The notes under the pieces are model-generated. The model saw only the letters and a list, made by a program, of their open reading frames with translations. It ran no database searches and was not told the origin of the DNA. The position numbers and the translations under genes were made by a program. Shown piece by piece: positions 1 through 9,827 of a stretch of 64,000 bases of DNA (position 1 is the first letter of the stretch; each line of letters begins with the position of its first letter). The stretch lies in contig NZ_CP028901.1 of NCBI RefSeq assembly GCF_003058465.1, positions 2,728,001 through 2,792,000 on the forward strand, in the 5' to 3' direction. Source of the stretch: Orrella marina. GTDB taxonomy: Bacteria; Pseudomonadota; Gammaproteobacteria; Burkholderiales; Burkholderiaceae_B.

Positions 1-301
1 GGAGAAACTGGTGCAGTTTGCACGCGCCGGCGCCACAAAAGGATCGGTCAATTTCCCGGAAATCAGCTACCGGCCCCCAGCAGGATCGGCACGCATTCTG
101 CACACTCACAAGAACGTGCCAGGCGCTCTCGGTTCGCTGAGTAACGTCATGGCATCACACGGATTGAACATCGTTAGCCAGCACCTGCAGACAATGGGAC
201 AGATCGGTTACGTGATTTCGGATGTCGAAGGTGAAGTCGGCGCAGCTGTCATGGACGACCTGAAAGCCCAGCCTTTCACTGTTCGGTGTGACCGCGTCTG
301 A
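1..301 (+). CDS. serA: D-3-phosphoglycerate dehydrogenase, C-terminal end (partial)
   Basis: This is the 3' end of a gene that starts before the window; the frame is open from base 2. The encoded tail begins with a stretch ending GSVNFPE and then carries an ACT domain (HTHKNVPGALGSLSNVMAS followed by GLNIVSQHLQT and IGYVISDVEG). That is the typical end of SerA-type phosphoglycerate dehydrogenases, which make the first step of serine synthesis from 3-phosphoglycerate; the ACT domain binds L-serine for feedback inhibition. The dehydrogenase domain itself lies outside the window, so the subtype cannot be checked. Before the IS insertion downstream, this gene and nsrR converged with only about six bases between their stop codons. 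Confidence 0.88.
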   Translation, partial: EKLVQFARAGATKGSVNFPEISYRPPAGSARILHTHKNVPGALGSLSNVMASHGLNIVSQHLQTMGQIGYVISDVEGEVGAAVMDDLKAQPFTVRCDRV

Positions 302-346
302 CCAGAACTAGGCTGAACCCGCCTGGTCAGGATCTGGCGCGACTTT

Positions 347-355
347 GTGAGGAAC
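347..355 (+). repeat. Target-site duplication, left copy
   Basis: GTGAGGAAC directly abuts the left end of the insertion sequence and is repeated exactly at 1687-1695 at its right end. A perfect 9-bp duplication fits a recent IS4-family insertion. Confidence 0.9.
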
Positions 356-1686
356 CACTGCTGTCCGGTTAACTTTCGAATAATTTCAATTGCTTAGGAA
401 GATCGGTTCGTTCATTCTGGTCATCAGTCTCTCGAAAGACGCATAAAAGCTGGGTTTTCTCGAAGACAGACACCGACAGAATCTGTAGCAAAGTGTAGAG
501 TGAGGCCTCAATTTGAAGTTCCTTTTTCACAATGGCAATCAGTACGTAGGTCGAGACAGCGCACCAGATCTGCGTCTTGACCGCGTTCTCGCTGTTGCCC
601 AGGAATTTCTTGATCCTGAGGTGTTGCTTGATCCACTTGAAGAACAGTTCGACCTGCCAGCGATTCTTGTAAAGCGTGGCAATCGTCAGGGGCGCGAGCG
701 CAAAGTTGTTGGTCAGAAAGACCAGCGTTTTGCCCGTCGTGGGATCTTTGAACCGGATCCTTCGCAGTTGCTCTGGGTAGTGTCGTGCGGCAAGAAATCC
801 GTTGAACACCACCGTCTGATCGCAGATGACGCCACTCTGTCGATCGGTACGCCGCGAGTAGATCCTTCGCATCCGGGTATTGGACTTGGCTCGGGTGACA
901 AAGAACGCGCCGCGCTGATGCATCGCAAACAGACGAGCAAAGTCGAGGTAGCCGCGGTCCATGACATAGAACGAACCTGCCTCCACAGGCATGACGTCGA
1001 GCACGTTGACGTCGTGCATCTTGCCGTTGCTGATATGGATGAAAGCCGGGATGCTTCCTCGAAGATCGAGCAGTGTATGCATCTTGACCGCTGCTTTGGT
1101 CTGTCGAAAGCTGGCCCAGTCGAACAGACTCAGGCAGAGGTCGATCGTAGTGGAGTCCAGTGCATAGACTGTGTTCTTGAGATCGAGGCCGACCAGATCC
1201 GTGTCGCTGTACAGTTTGCGGGCACGTTTGATCAGCAACGCCGCAAGATCGGACCAGATGCGCCAGTCCCGAGACTCGTTGGCATCGGCCAGGGTCGAGC
1301 GACGAATGCTGTGACGAAAGCCCATACCGTAGAGCTTGCTGGGATGTGCACCGAGCGTGACTTCGATATCTCTCAGACTTTCTCGCCAGGTCAACTGCGC
1401 AAAGGCCATGACTCGAAATTGCTCTGCACAGCTCAACCGGCGAACCCGTGTGTTGCCACCGTAGCGCTCGACAATCCGGCCAAAGCTCGTCCAGGGCACG
1501 AACTCCATGAGTTGCGCAAACAAGGTCTTGCCGACGTTCATGAGCCACTCCCAAAAGGTCTACCCTTTCGAAAGTACTCAAAAATGAAGAATTCAGTTTC
1601 AAATCGGCACCAAACAAAATCGTCTCGAAAGCCGCGCCAATACTGGCTTTCACTGAAAAAATTACCGGTTTAACCGGACACTAGTG
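356..1686 (-). mobile_element. IS4-family insertion sequence, complete
   Basis: A 1331-bp element with imperfect 17-bp terminal inverted repeats: CACTGCTGTCCGGTTAA at 356-372, and the complement of CACTAGTGTCCGGTTAA at 1670-1686 (two mismatches). It carries one transposase on the minus strand whose stop codon overlaps the left repeat. Perfect 9-bp flanking duplications (347-355 and 1687-1695) show a clean insertion with no later rearrangement. It landed in the last codons of nsrR; the element now supplies the nsrR stop codon. Confidence 0.93.
369..1541 (-). CDS. IS4-family transposase
   Basis: A 390-residue DDE transposase that cuts and pastes the surrounding element. Visible catalytic parts are the first Asp in YALDSTTIDL, the second in FYVMDRGYLDF, and the hallmark IS4 Y-(2)-R-(3)-E-(6)-K signature in YKNRWQVELFFKWIK. 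The N-terminal part (LFAQLMEFVPWTSFGRIVERY) matches the DUF4372-type domain common in this family. The ATG at 1541 follows a GGGAG ribosome-binding site. The reading frame is intact, so the element may be active. The long antisense reading frames across it are shadows. Confidence 0.93.
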   Translation of the reverse strand: MNVGKTLFAQLMEFVPWTSFGRIVERYGGNTRVRRLSCAEQFRVMAFAQLTWRESLRDIEVTLGAHPSKLYGMGFRHSIRRSTLADANESRDWRIWSDLAALLIKRARKLYSDTDLVGLDLKNTVYALDSTTIDLCLSLFDWASFRQTKAAVKMHTLLDLRGSIPAFIHISNGKMHDVNVLDVMPVEAGSFYVMDRGYLDFARLFAMHQRGAFFVTRAKSNTRMRRIYSRRTDRQSGVICDQTVVFNGFLAARHYPEQLRRIRFKDPTTGKTLVFLTNNFALAPLTIATLYKNRWQVELFFKWIKQHLRIKKFLGNSENAVKTQIWCAVSTYVLIAIVKKELQIEASLYTLLQILSVSVFEKTQLLCVFRETDDQNERTDLPKQLKLFES

Positions 1687-2181
1687 GTGAGGAACAATTC
1701 TCACAAAGCCATCTCGGCCCCTACCTGCAGAATCGGGCGGGATGTCACCAGAACCAGGCGTGGTCGGCGGCATTGTGAGTGCATCAAAGGGCAGGATATC
1801 TGCCAGTGTGAACTGATCCAGATAGTTCATGAACTGATCGAGCGCACCGCTCAGGACACCCGCCAGACGACAGCTACCAAGAAGCACGCAGTTGCTGTGA
1901 CCTGCAAAACACTCCACCAGTGACAGGTCGTTCTCCGTGTCACGTATCACATCACCCAGACGGATCTGGGCGGGCGGCCTTGAAAGGCGCATACCACCGT
2001 TTTTTCCTCTGACGGTCTCAAGCCATCCAGTCTGTGCGAGGCGATGGGTAACTTTCATGAGGTGAGGTTCGGAGATCCCGTGTGCCTGCGCGATCTCGGC
2101 GATCGTGCAAAGCCTGTCCGGGTTCTGGCCAACATAGATCAGCAGCCGCATGGCATAGTCGGTGAGCGTAGTCAGGCGCAT
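1681..2181 (-). CDS. nsrR: NsrR nitric-oxide-sensing Rrf2 repressor, C-terminus replaced by IS
   Basis: A 166-residue Rrf2-family regulator. The N-terminus (MRLTTLTDYAMRLLIYV) and the winged-helix region with VRGKNGGMRL follow NsrR closely, and the C-FAGHSN-C-VLLGS-C motif supplies three cysteines expected to bind the NO-sensitive Fe-S cluster. The ATG at 2181 lies two bases after the nnrS stop, so it is the last gene of the haemoglobin-nnrS-nsrR unit. The insertion sequence replaced the natural end: the protein now stops PHH just inside the element. Joining the two flanks across the target duplication restores a frame of 13 further residues ending at a TAG at 308-310. The DNA-binding and cluster parts are untouched, so function is probably kept. 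Confidence 0.85.
   Translation of the reverse strand: MRLTTLTDYAMRLLIYVGQNPDRLCTIAEIAQAHGISEPHLMKVTHRLAQTGWLETVRGKNGGMRLSRPPAQIRLGDVIRDTENDLSLVECFAGHSNCVLLGSCRLAGVLSGALDQFMNYLDQFTLADILPFDALTMPPTTPGSGDIPPDSAGRGRDGFVRIVPHH
1687..1695 (+). repeat. Target-site duplication, right copy
   Basis: Second copy of GTGAGGAAC, directly abutting the right end of the IS and lying inside the nsrR coding frame. Confidence 0.9.
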
Positions 2182-2183
2182 GA

Positions 2184-3383
2184 TCAGTCTGCACGCGGCC
2201 GAATCAGTATGGGAACGAAGCGCCAGAGATAGAGCGCCATCGCAAGCATCCAGGTCACAGCTGATGCCTGCAGGGCAAACGCCGACATCGCTGACGGGAA
2301 CAGGGCCCAAAGTCTGCAAACAACCGAAACGGTCACCAACACATAGCTCGCCAGCATGCTGGCGTCGAGTGCCAGAGGTCGCCCCAGGTGACCCAGCGCT
2401 GTTCGGGTGACCATACCGATGATCAATATGCCGAATCCGCCCATGCCGATCAGATGAACAAACGTCGCGGGCCGATCCAGCGTTACCGTCAAGAGCCCCA
2501 CAAAATGCAAGGCAGCCACAACCAGTCCGGCAGACAGGCACGCATAACCCAGATACAGGATCCAGAGCATCGGGTTATGCAGCACGGCCCAAGGCTTCCA
2601 GCGGTATACCTGGACCAGCCCCATCAGTCCGACAATACCCAGAATGCCCCCCATCAGCACGTACTGACCTGTGAGGCCACCCAGAATGGCCAGCACTCCA
2701 AGACCAATCTGCACCTGGCCACTTCGGGTGAGCATCGGCAGATTCAGCCCATCAACCCGGCGATTTGCAAAGAATGGTATGACCCGGCGACCAATCAGCA
2801 ATGCGATCACTGCCATGCAGATCAGACCCAGATTGAATCGCTGGATCAAGGCTGCGTAATCACCCTGCCAGGCTGCCAGCAGAAACAGCAGATTGATGAC
2901 GCCTAGCCCTGCAACCAGATACGGCACTCCATCATTACGCCTGCTCGCAGCTTTGAGGACCACCCTCATCACACTGTGTGCTGCCACGAGAAAGAACAGC
3001 GTTTCCGCTGCAATGGCCACGTAAAACATCCACTGTGGCGAGGCCAGATAGCCCGCGCGGGCAACTATCCACAGCACCAGCAACCAGCCCAGAGGTTTGC
3101 CCTGAATCGGATTATGACCCGTCCAGGTTGCGCTGGCAGTCAGCAGAAATCCGACCGCGATCGTGACCACGAACCCCCAAAGCATTTCGTGTGCGTGCCA
3201 GGCAACACCTGTCAATTGCCCTGTCAGCCACTCAGGGGTAAATATCCAGATCGCAATCGAGACTAGTGCCCAGGCACAGCCGGCAATATAAAGCGGTCGA
3301 AATCCAAGGCTGAGAAACGCCTCCAGGCTGGGCCGGGCAGCATGAGACCTGCGAGCAGTCTGGATCTTGACGGAATCAGACAT
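2184..3383 (-). CDS. nnrS: NnrS-family haem/copper membrane protein
   Basis: A roughly 399-residue polytopic inner-membrane protein with about twelve hydrophobic segments. The early region LGFRPLYIAGCAWALVSI and the WHAHEMLWGF motif, with histidines proposed to bind metal, are typical of NnrS. Family members are induced by nitric oxide and protect against nitrosative stress. The start chosen is the ATG at 3383 (MSDSVKIQ); longer forms would run through the haemoglobin gene. It overlaps the end of that gene by 8 bp and is followed two bases later by nsrR, so the three genes are probably one transcript. Confidence 0.88.
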   Translation of the reverse strand: MSDSVKIQTARRSHAARPSLEAFLSLGFRPLYIAGCAWALVSIAIWIFTPEWLTGQLTGVAWHAHEMLWGFVVTIAVGFLLTASATWTGHNPIQGKPLGWLLVLWIVARAGYLASPQWMFYVAIAAETLFFLVAAHSVMRVVLKAASRRNDGVPYLVAGLGVINLLFLLAAWQGDYAALIQRFNLGLICMAVIALLIGRRVIPFFANRRVDGLNLPMLTRSGQVQIGLGVLAILGGLTGQYVLMGGILGIVGLMGLVQVYRWKPWAVLHNPMLWILYLGYACLSAGLVVAALHFVGLLTVTLDRPATFVHLIGMGGFGILIIGMVTRTALGHLGRPLALDASMLASYVLVTVSVVCRLWALFPSAMSAFALQASAVTWMLAMALYLWRFVPILIRPRAD

Positions 3384-3780
3384 GGTCAAGATCCAGCGGA
3401 GCTGCGTTTGGAGAGCGAGAGATCTGGTAGCCAAACCACAGACTGCGCGCAATACGTCTCGCGTACTCCCTGGCACGACCTGCCATGTCCTGATTTGGCA
3501 GCTCAGACGTTGTCTGATCAAACAGATTGAGCCACCGCCTGAAAAGGTCAGCGCTCAACCCAGGCAGCGCGGCATGCCTGGGCATGGGTGTGCCGTCATA
3601 GGTTCCAGCACCGATCATGAGCGAGGACCAGAAGCTCACCATAGTCGCGAGATGACGATCCCAATCATGAATATTCTGGTTGAAGATAGGCCCCAGCACT
3701 TCGTCAACACGGATACGCTTGTAGAAAGCATGAACCATCTGGGTGATTTCTTCTGTCGTGCAAAGATCTGAACGGGACAT
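3376..3780 (-). CDS. Group III truncated haemoglobin
   Basis: A globin of about 134 residues. The pattern FYKRIRVDEVLGPIF, then HDWDRHLATMVSFWSSLMIG, then PMPRHAALPGL and RWLNLF, is the signature of class III truncated haemoglobins such as Campylobacter Ctb, which handle oxygen and nitric oxide. The Tyr of the B helix (FY), a His in the F region and the G-helix Trp are present. The ATG at 3780 is preferred over a TTG at 3804. It is the first gene of the nnrS-nsrR unit and sits behind a candidate NsrR operator. A role in NO detoxification is inferred from the family and these neighbours. Confidence 0.85.
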   Translation of the reverse strand: MSRSDLCTTEEITQMVHAFYKRIRVDEVLGPIFNQNIHDWDRHLATMVSFWSSLMIGAGTYDGTPMPRHAALPGLSADLFRRWLNLFDQTTSELPNQDMAGRAREYARRIARSLWFGYQISRSPNAAPLDLDHV

Positions 3781-3891
3781 GACGAGACCTGACAACCGGG
3801 ACAAGATCCTTTCATATAACCCGCTGATCCTGGCAGTCAGTAAACTGCGGCAAACCGAGCGTATCTACGAATCTGTCCCGAAAGATTTTTA

Positions 3892-3914
3892 AAGATACAT
3901 ATCATAGTAACCTT
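3892..3914 (-). promoter_or_regulatory. Candidate NsrR operator
   Basis: A 23-base site beginning AAGATACAT and ending ACCTT. It keeps the exact length of the known NsrR palindrome (AAGATGYAT half-sites) and matches about 16 of its 22 defined positions; the left half fits better than the right. It lies about 110 bp upstream of the haemoglobin start. Since nsrR is the last gene of that operon, this would give autoregulated NO-inducible expression. Confidence 0.5.
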
Positions 3915-4030
3915 AAAAATTCGCCTTGTCCATTTCAAAAGACACCACGTTTCAATCAGCCATTAATGCCCGCACGCTATGCTGCGATCAAGCCTTCAGA
4001 ACAGACTGAATCAACACAACTCGGTCCATC

Positions 4031-6451
4031 TCAGTTGATGGTCACTGCAGGCCGGACATGACCAACATGCTCGACACGAACTTGCGACGCCCCGGAGCCC
4101 TCTGATGCCCGAAGCTCTCGTGCTGCATTGACCATATTCCTGAGCGCTGGCAGGACTTCTTCCCATCGCCGCGTCTTGAGGCCACAATCCGGATTGATCC
4201 AGAGTCGGTGTGAGGGAATACGCCTTGCAGCCTCCTGCATCAGTCGAACCATCTGTGACGTAGACGGCACATTCGGCGAATGGATGTCATACACACCTGG
4301 ACCGATCTCGTTCGGGTAGTCGAACTGGTCAAACGCATCAAGCAACTCCATGTCAGAGCGCGAGGTCTCGATTGTGATGACGTCTGCATCCATGTTCGCG
4401 ATCGCCACGATGATGTCATTGAACTCCGAATAGCACATGTGTGTATGAATCTGTGTCTGATCCTGAACGCCATTGGCTGCCAACCTGAAACACTCGACTG
4501 CCCATTGAAGATAGGCATCCCACTGTGACCGGCGCAACGGCAAACCCTCACGCAGCGCGGCCTCGTCGATCTGGATGATCCGGATGCCTGCGGCCTCAAG
4601 CTCCAGCACCTCCTGGCGGATCGCCAGTGCTATCTGCCGGCAGGTCTCGCGCCTGGGCTGATCGTCGCGCACAAACGACCAGTTGAGAATGGTCACAGGA
4701 CCAGTCAGCATGCCTTTGACGGGACGGTCAGTCAACGATTGTGCGTACTGAATCCAGTCAATCGTCATAGGATGGGGACGACTGACGTCCCCATAAAGGA
4801 TTGGCGGCTTGACGCAACGTGAACCATAGGACTGCACCCAGCCATGTGTTGTGAACGCATAGCCGGTCAGCTGCTCACCAAAATATTCCACCATGTCATT
4901 GCGCTCTGCCTCTCCATGCACCAGCACATCCAGACCCAGCTTCTCCTGCTCGCGTATAGCACGTTGAATCTCGCCACGAATCGCCGACTCGTACCCGACA
5001 CGGTCCAGTTCTCCGGTCCGATAGGCCTTGCGCATCCGACGAATATTCGTCGTCTGCGGAAATGAGCCAATCGTTGTTGCTGGATATTTCGGCAGATCTA
5101 ACCACCCGGCCTGCAGCACCGCTCGCCGTGCATAGCCATGCTGCCGTTGCCCCATTCCTGGCGTCACCGAACTCACCGCAGATCGAACTCGCGGGTTATG
5201 CACCCTGGTCGAATTACGTCGGGATTCGATCGCGTGCCGGTTAGCATCCAGAGACTCGCGCACTGCATCACGCCCGTTCGTCAGCGCGGTGCCTAGCACT
5301 CCCAACTCATCGAGCTTCTGTACAGCAAACGCAAGCCATGAGCGAATTTCCGGGTCGAGCGAGGTTTCACTGTCCAGGTCAACCGGCACATGCAGTAACG
5401 AGCACGACGGCGCGATCCAGAGCCGATCCCCGAGTCGATCAGCCAGCGGCTCAAGCCAGTCGAGCACTCCATTCAGGTCTGCTTTCCAGATGTTCCGGCC
5501 GCTGATCACACCAAGTGACAGGACTTTATGGGTCGGGAGCAAGTTCAGAAGAGGAACAAGGTCAGCACGGCTCGTCGCCACATCAACATGCAAACCGGCA
5601 ACAGGCAGATGCGCAGCCAGATACTGGTTCTCGCCCAGTTGTCCGAAATAGGTCGTCAGCAACAACTTGACCCGGCTGCCCTTGAGCCCATGATAGGCCG
5701 TTTTGAACGCATGCTGCCATCGGCTGTCCAGTTCCGTGACCAGAATGGGCTCATCGACCTGCACCCATTCGACCCCCCGATCTGCCAGGCTTTCAAGCAA
5801 CTGCGCGTAAACCGGCACAAGCTGATCTAGCAAGGCAAGCTTGTCGCAGCCATCTTTGGACTTTCCAAGGGAGAGATAAGTCACTGGTCCAATGATCACG
5901 GGCTTGGGATGGGTCACACCTGACTCACGGGCCTGATCGATTTGTTCCAGCAGACGTGTGGCATCCAGACTGAACTGGGTGCGCGCATCAAACTCCGGGA
6001 CAATGTAGTGGTAATTCGTATCAAACCATTTGGTCATCTCACCTGCGGACACCGCATGGCAGCAGGTGACCTCCTGGACATCGTGAGTTTTGTGGTGATT
6101 GTGGCTGTCCTGACTCCTGGGCAAAGAGGGGGCATCCGCCGGGAGATCAACCGAACGACCACGAGCAACCCTGAAATAGCTGTCCAGAGAGCCGCCTTCT
6201 TGACCTTTCACCCGTGCAGGCAGGTTTCCCAGCGTGAAGCTCATGTCGAGCACCTGGTCATAGAACGAAAAATCACCAACGGGCACCCGGTCCAGGCATG
6301 ACTGGGTGGCCCATCCTTCTCGGCGAACCTGCTCACCGGTGTGCAAGAGTTGCTCTCGGGTTGACTGACCTTTCCAGTAAGACTCGAGCGAGAACTTAAG
6401 TTCGCGGTTACGACCAATGCGCGGAAATCCAAGATTGTGAAGAGTGACCAT
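4031..6451 (-). CDS. metE: Cobalamin-independent methionine synthase
   Basis: An 806-residue 5-methyltetrahydropteroyltriglutamate-homocysteine methyltransferase, the last step of methionine synthesis. The start [19 protein letters not shown] is the conserved MetE N-terminus. The zinc ligands are all present with the same spacing as in E. coli MetE: His671 and Cys673 (HTHMCYSEF), Glu695 (TIETSRSD) and Cys756 ([11 protein letters not shown]). It is about 50 residues longer than most homologues; part of this is a His-rich insert near residues 110-135 ([16 protein letters not shown]) just before the usual [12 protein letters not shown] segment. It is transcribed away from metR, the usual arrangement for homocysteine-dependent activation. 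Confidence 0.96.
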   Translation of the reverse strand: MVTLHNLGFPRIGRNRELKFSLESYWKGQSTREQLLHTGEQVRREGWATQSCLDRVPVGDFSFYDQVLDMSFTLGNLPARVKGQEGGSLDSYFRVARGRSVDLPADAPSLPRSQDSHNHHKTHDVQEVTCCHAVSAGEMTKWFDTNYHYIVPEFDARTQFSLDATRLLEQIDQARESGVTHPKPVIIGPVTYLSLGKSKDGCDKLALLDQLVPVYAQLLESLADRGVEWVQVDEPILVTELDSRWQHAFKTAYHGLKGSRVKLLLTTYFGQLGENQYLAAHLPVAGLHVDVATSRADLVPLLNLLPTHKVLSLGVISGRNIWKADLNGVLDWLEPLADRLGDRLWIAPSCSLLHVPVDLDSETSLDPEIRSWLAFAVQKLDELGVLGTALTNGRDAVRESLDANRHAIESRRNSTRVHNPRVRSAVSSVTPGMGQRQHGYARRAVLQAGWLDLPKYPATTIGSFPQTTNIRRMRKAYRTGELDRVGYESAIRGEIQRAIREQEKLGLDVLVHGEAERNDMVEYFGEQLTGYAFTTHGWVQSYGSRCVKPPILYGDVSRPHPMTIDWIQYAQSLTDRPVKGMLTGPVTILNWSFVRDDQPRRETCRQIALAIRQEVLELEAAGIRIIQIDEAALREGLPLRRSQWDAYLQWAVECFRLAANGVQDQTQIHTHMCYSEFNDIIVAIANMDADVITIETSRSDMELLDAFDQFDYPNEIGPGVYDIHSPNVPSTSQMVRLMQEAARRIPSHRLWINPDCGLKTRRWEEVLPALRNMVNAARELRASEGSGASQVRVEHVGHVRPAVTIN

Positions 6452-6518
6452 GACGACTGTCCTGTCTGAAGAAACGAAACAGGCTCAATCGTAGAAGCAC
6501 CTCACTCATGACGTAAAA

Positions 6519-6531
6519 TGATCATTTTTCA
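6519..6531 (+). promoter_or_regulatory. Candidate MetR-binding site
   Basis: TGATCATTTTTCA in the 105-bp metE-metR divergent promoter matches the MetR consensus TGAA-N5-TTCA with one mismatch. The position suits activation of metE and self-control of metR. The surrounding AT-rich stretch probably also holds both promoters. Confidence 0.5.
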
Positions 6532-6555
6532 CCAAATAATTATTTTTACTCATAT

Positions 6556-7443
6556 ATGATTGAGCGCATCCATCTCGCTATCCTCTATGAAATCGAGTGT
6601 CAGGGCTCATTAACAGCCGCCGCAAACGCCTTATGTCTGACCCAGTCAGCGTTGAGCCACTCAATCAGAAAGCTTGAATCCCAGCTCGGCACACCGCTAT
6701 GGACCAAAGACGGTCGTGGGTTACGTCTGACCCAGTCCGGGCAGTATTTGTTAGGTGTGGCACGCAGGGTCCTGCCCCAGTTGAACGTCGCGCAAGAGCA
6801 GTTGCAACAGTATGCGCGAGGTGAACGCGGCACACTCAGGATCGGCATGGAATGCCATCCTTGCTACCGGTGGCTGCTCAAGATTGTGGCGCCCTATCTG
6901 ACCACCTGGCCTGACGTCGATGTTGACGTCAAACAGAAATTCCAGTTCGGCGGGATTGGTGCCCTGTTTGCCTACGAGATTGACTTGCTGGTCACACCCG
7001 ACCCGCTACACAAACCCGGACTGTTGTTCGCACCCGTGTTCGACTACGAACAGGTGCTGGTTGTGGCGCACGCTCATCCACTGGCCGCTCGTGACTTTAT
7101 TGAGCCCGGAGAACTGCTATCGCAAACACTCATTACCTATCCGGTCACTCCCGAGCGACTCGATGTGTTCGCGCAGTTCCTGACGCCAGCCGGCGTCTCG
7201 CCACGGCGGCACAAGACCATCGAAACCACCGACATTATGTTGCAGATGGTTGCCAGTCAGCGCGGCGTCGCGGCCCTGCCTAGATGGCTGGCTGAAGAGT
7301 TCGCCTCGAAACTTGACATCACCACAGTCAGACTTGGCCAATCTGGCATCTCGAAGCAAATCCACCTGGGCGCTCGCGAAGAGGATATGCAGACGCCCTA
7401 TCTGCAAGCCTTCATCGAGCTGGCTCGCCGGCACCAGATCTGA
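6556..7443 (+). CDS. metR: LysR-family regulator MetR
   Basis: A 295-residue LysR-type activator. The N-terminal helix-turn-helix (GSLTAAANALCLTQSALSHS, then IRKLE) is followed by the inducer-binding domain with ECHPCYRWLL and QFGGIGALF segments characteristic of MetR, which senses homocysteine and activates metE. Divergent placement from metE supports the assignment. The ATG at 6556 gives a normal-length protein. Confidence 0.92.
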   Translation: MIERIHLAILYEIECQGSLTAAANALCLTQSALSHSIRKLESQLGTPLWTKDGRGLRLTQSGQYLLGVARRVLPQLNVAQEQLQQYARGERGTLRIGMECHPCYRWLLKIVAPYLTTWPDVDVDVKQKFQFGGIGALFAYEIDLLVTPDPLHKPGLLFAPVFDYEQVLVVAHAHPLAARDFIEPGELLSQTLITYPVTPERLDVFAQFLTPAGVSPRRHKTIETTDIMLQMVASQRGVAALPRWLAEEFASKLDITTVRLGQSGISKQIHLGAREEDMQTPYLQAFIELARRHQI

Positions 7444-7538
7444 CCTGTGCACCACGATTCCCTGGATCGCGCGACCAGGTGAACCGATGCGTGCGTTTCT
7501 TCATGCAAAAAATGGAATAGACTGCTAAAAAAAACGGA

Positions 7539-7560
7539 GCACGAGCGAATTCGCCCGTGC
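7539..7560. terminator. Hairpin between metR and the CoA-transferase gene
   Basis: A stem GCACG/CGTGC with an inner GCG/CGC pair and an AATT loop. An A-run precedes it, so the T-run lies on the minus strand; it would stop minus-strand transcription better than metR readthrough. Weak candidate. Confidence 0.3.
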
Positions 7561-7705
7561 ATTCTTTGCAGACTGGAGACGACATCATGCACCTGGGCAC
7601 ATCGTTTATTTCAAATCAACCTCATCCCTGCATCAGCATTGCGACAATGCCTGTCCGCATGGGCGTGTCCGCCAATGTGATACTCCACTAAGCGAGGAGA
7701 GCACT

Positions 7706-9697
7706 ATGGCCCTTTCTCCTCGTGCGTCAACCAAACCTTTTGAAACTCGGGACCGCGGCAAGCTGGTTCACGCAACCGAAGCCGTTCGTCTGATTCATCG
7801 TGGCGACACCGTTGCGACGGGCGGTTTTGTTGGAATCGGATTCCCAGAAGCTGTTGCCACCGCGCTGGAATCGCTTTACCTTGACCCCGACACCCCTGCC
7901 CATAAAAAACCAGCTGAGCTAACTCTGCTGTACGCCGCAGGCCAGGGCGACGGCAAGGAACAGGGGTTGAACCGCCTCGGTCATCCGGGACTCGTGCGGC
8001 GCGCAATCGGTGGACACTGGGGCCTGGTGCCCCGACTGCAAAAACTTGCTCTGGACAATGAGATCGAGGCCTACAACCTGCCGCAAGGTGTCATCACGCA
8101 CCTGTTCCGGGATATCGCAGCGGGCAAACCTGGCCATCTGAGCAGGATTGGACTCGGCACATTCGTCGACCCCCGGTTTGGTGGCGGCAAGCTCAACGCA
8201 CGCACCCAGAAGGATCTGGTCACGCTCATGCCAGTCAATGGTGAGGAGTATCTGTTCTACACAGCGCTTCCTATCGACGTGGCGATCGTGCGCGGCACCA
8301 CAGCGGACCCTGACGGTAATATCACCATGGAGCGTGAAGCGCTGACGCTAGAAATGCTCTCGCTGGCCATGGCTGCACGCAACAGTGACGGATTGGTGAT
8401 CGCCCAGGTTGAACGCATGGCTGCGAAGGGATCTCTCAACCCGCGCCAGGTCAAGATACCCGGGATTCTCGTTGACTGCGTTGTAGTGGCACCACCCGAA
8501 CAGCATCAGCAGACGTTTGCCACCCGATACAACCCGGCTTTCGCTGGCGAACTGCGCATTCCGGAAGGCGGTGATGCACCCATGCCTCTGAATTTGCGCA
8601 AAGTGATTGCGCGGCGTGCCGCCATGGAGCTTCGAGCAGGCAGCGTCGTGAATCTTGGCATCGGCATGCCAGAGGGTGTGGCGGCAGTTGCAGACGAGGA
8701 GAAAATCGCTGATCTGTTCACACTCACGGCCGAACCCGGTGTCATTGGTGGTGTGCCTGCCGGCGGACTGGACTTTGGCGCTGCGGTCAACGCCCAGGCG
8801 ATCATTGATCAACCCTACCAGTTCGACTTTTATGATGGAGGGGGTCTAGACGTTGCCGTACTTGGACTCGCGCAGGCCGATGCGCAAGGTAACGTCAACG
8901 TCTCGAAGTTTGGTCCCCGTCTCGCCGGTGCCGGTGGATTCATCAACATCAGCCAGAGCGCCAGGAAAGTCGTCTACACCGGGACATTTCTGAGCGGAAA
9001 GTGTGAGATTGATGTTGCACCGCAGGGGCTTCAGATCAAGCGCGATGCGAGCCAGCGCAAGTTTGTAGAAGAAGTTGAACATCGAACGTTCTCAGGATCG
9101 CACGCGGCAGCCCAAGGCAAGGAAGTGCTCTACATCACCGAACGCTGCGTGTTCGAGCTCAGAAAAGAGGGGTTGGTTCTGACTGAAATTGCACCAGGTA
9201 TCGATCTTGAACGTGACGTTCTGGCGCACATGGCGTTTCGCCCGGTCATCGAAGGCCCCCGGCTCATGGACGCCCGGATTTTCAGGCCTGAGTTGATGGA
9301 GTTACGCAAGAGCCTGGTGAACCTGCCATTCGAGGCCCGGTTTGCCTACGATGACGCCAATAACGTGATGTACCTGAACTTCGAAGGCCTGGAGATCAGG
9401 ACCGTTCAGGAGATCGAAGACATTCGAGCCATGGTTAAAAAGCGGTGTGAACCTGTTGCGCAGCAAGGCAGGCAAGTCCAGGCGATCGTGAACTACGAAG
9501 GATTCTGGCTCGACCGTGACCTGGAAGATGAATACACCGACATGGTCCGGGACTGTGTGGAACGGTACTACTCCAGCGTGACGCGTTTTACGACCAGCGC
9601 CTTCATGCGAGCCAAGTTGGGCGAAGCGTTATCCAGGCGCAAGCTCGCGCCCCACATCTTTGAAACCCGGGACGAAGCGCTGCACAATCTGAATTGA
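7706..9697 (+). CDS. Acyl-CoA:acetate/3-ketoacid CoA-transferase (family I, fused alpha-beta)
   Basis: A 663-residue family I CoA-transferase with both halves in one chain, as in YdiF and propionate CoA-transferase. The first half shows [18 protein letters not shown]; the second shows [17 protein letters not shown], then TAEPGVIGG, whose Glu343 should form the covalent glutamyl-CoA intermediate. It moves CoA between acetate or acetoacetate and other short acyl groups; the exact substrate cannot be read. About 140 extra residues follow the core (from roughly 525), a tail not found in classic YdiF-length enzymes. It begins after an AGGAGAG ribosome-binding site and stands alone. Confidence 0.88.
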   Translation: MALSPRASTKPFETRDRGKLVHATEAVRLIHRGDTVATGGFVGIGFPEAVATALESLYLDPDTPAHKKPAELTLLYAAGQGDGKEQGLNRLGHPGLVRRAIGGHWGLVPRLQKLALDNEIEAYNLPQGVITHLFRDIAAGKPGHLSRIGLGTFVDPRFGGGKLNARTQKDLVTLMPVNGEEYLFYTALPIDVAIVRGTTADPDGNITMEREALTLEMLSLAMAARNSDGLVIAQVERMAAKGSLNPRQVKIPGILVDCVVVAPPEQHQQTFATRYNPAFAGELRIPEGGDAPMPLNLRKVIARRAAMELRAGSVVNLGIGMPEGVAAVADEEKIADLFTLTAEPGVIGGVPAGGLDFGAAVNAQAIIDQPYQFDFYDGGGLDVAVLGLAQADAQGNVNVSKFGPRLAGAGGFINISQSARKVVYTGTFLSGKCEIDVAPQGLQIKRDASQRKFVEEVEHRTFSGSHAAAQGKEVLYITERCVFELRKEGLVLTEIAPGIDLERDVLAHMAFRPVIEGPRLMDARIFRPELMELRKSLVNLPFEARFAYDDANNVMYLNFEGLEIRTVQEIEDIRAMVKKRCEPVAQQGRQVQAIVNYEGFWLDRDLEDEYTDMVRDCVERYYSSVTRFTTSAFMRAKLGEALSRRKLAPHIFETRDEALHNLN

Positions 9698-9827
9698 TAT
9701 CCACGTCCCGATCACTAGTTGCAGATCAAGGCGCAACCGGAGCTAATGGAACTATCCAGGACTACCGGACCCATTTATGAATTTCGAGAATCGCCGTCAC
9801 CCGGTCTGCCTGGGTGCGGCGGTTGCA

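Noticed and set aside
508..1673. Long antisense and alternate-frame reading frames over the transposase (381 and 386 codons)
   Set aside because: They mirror the real transposase frame, have no family features and atypical composition.
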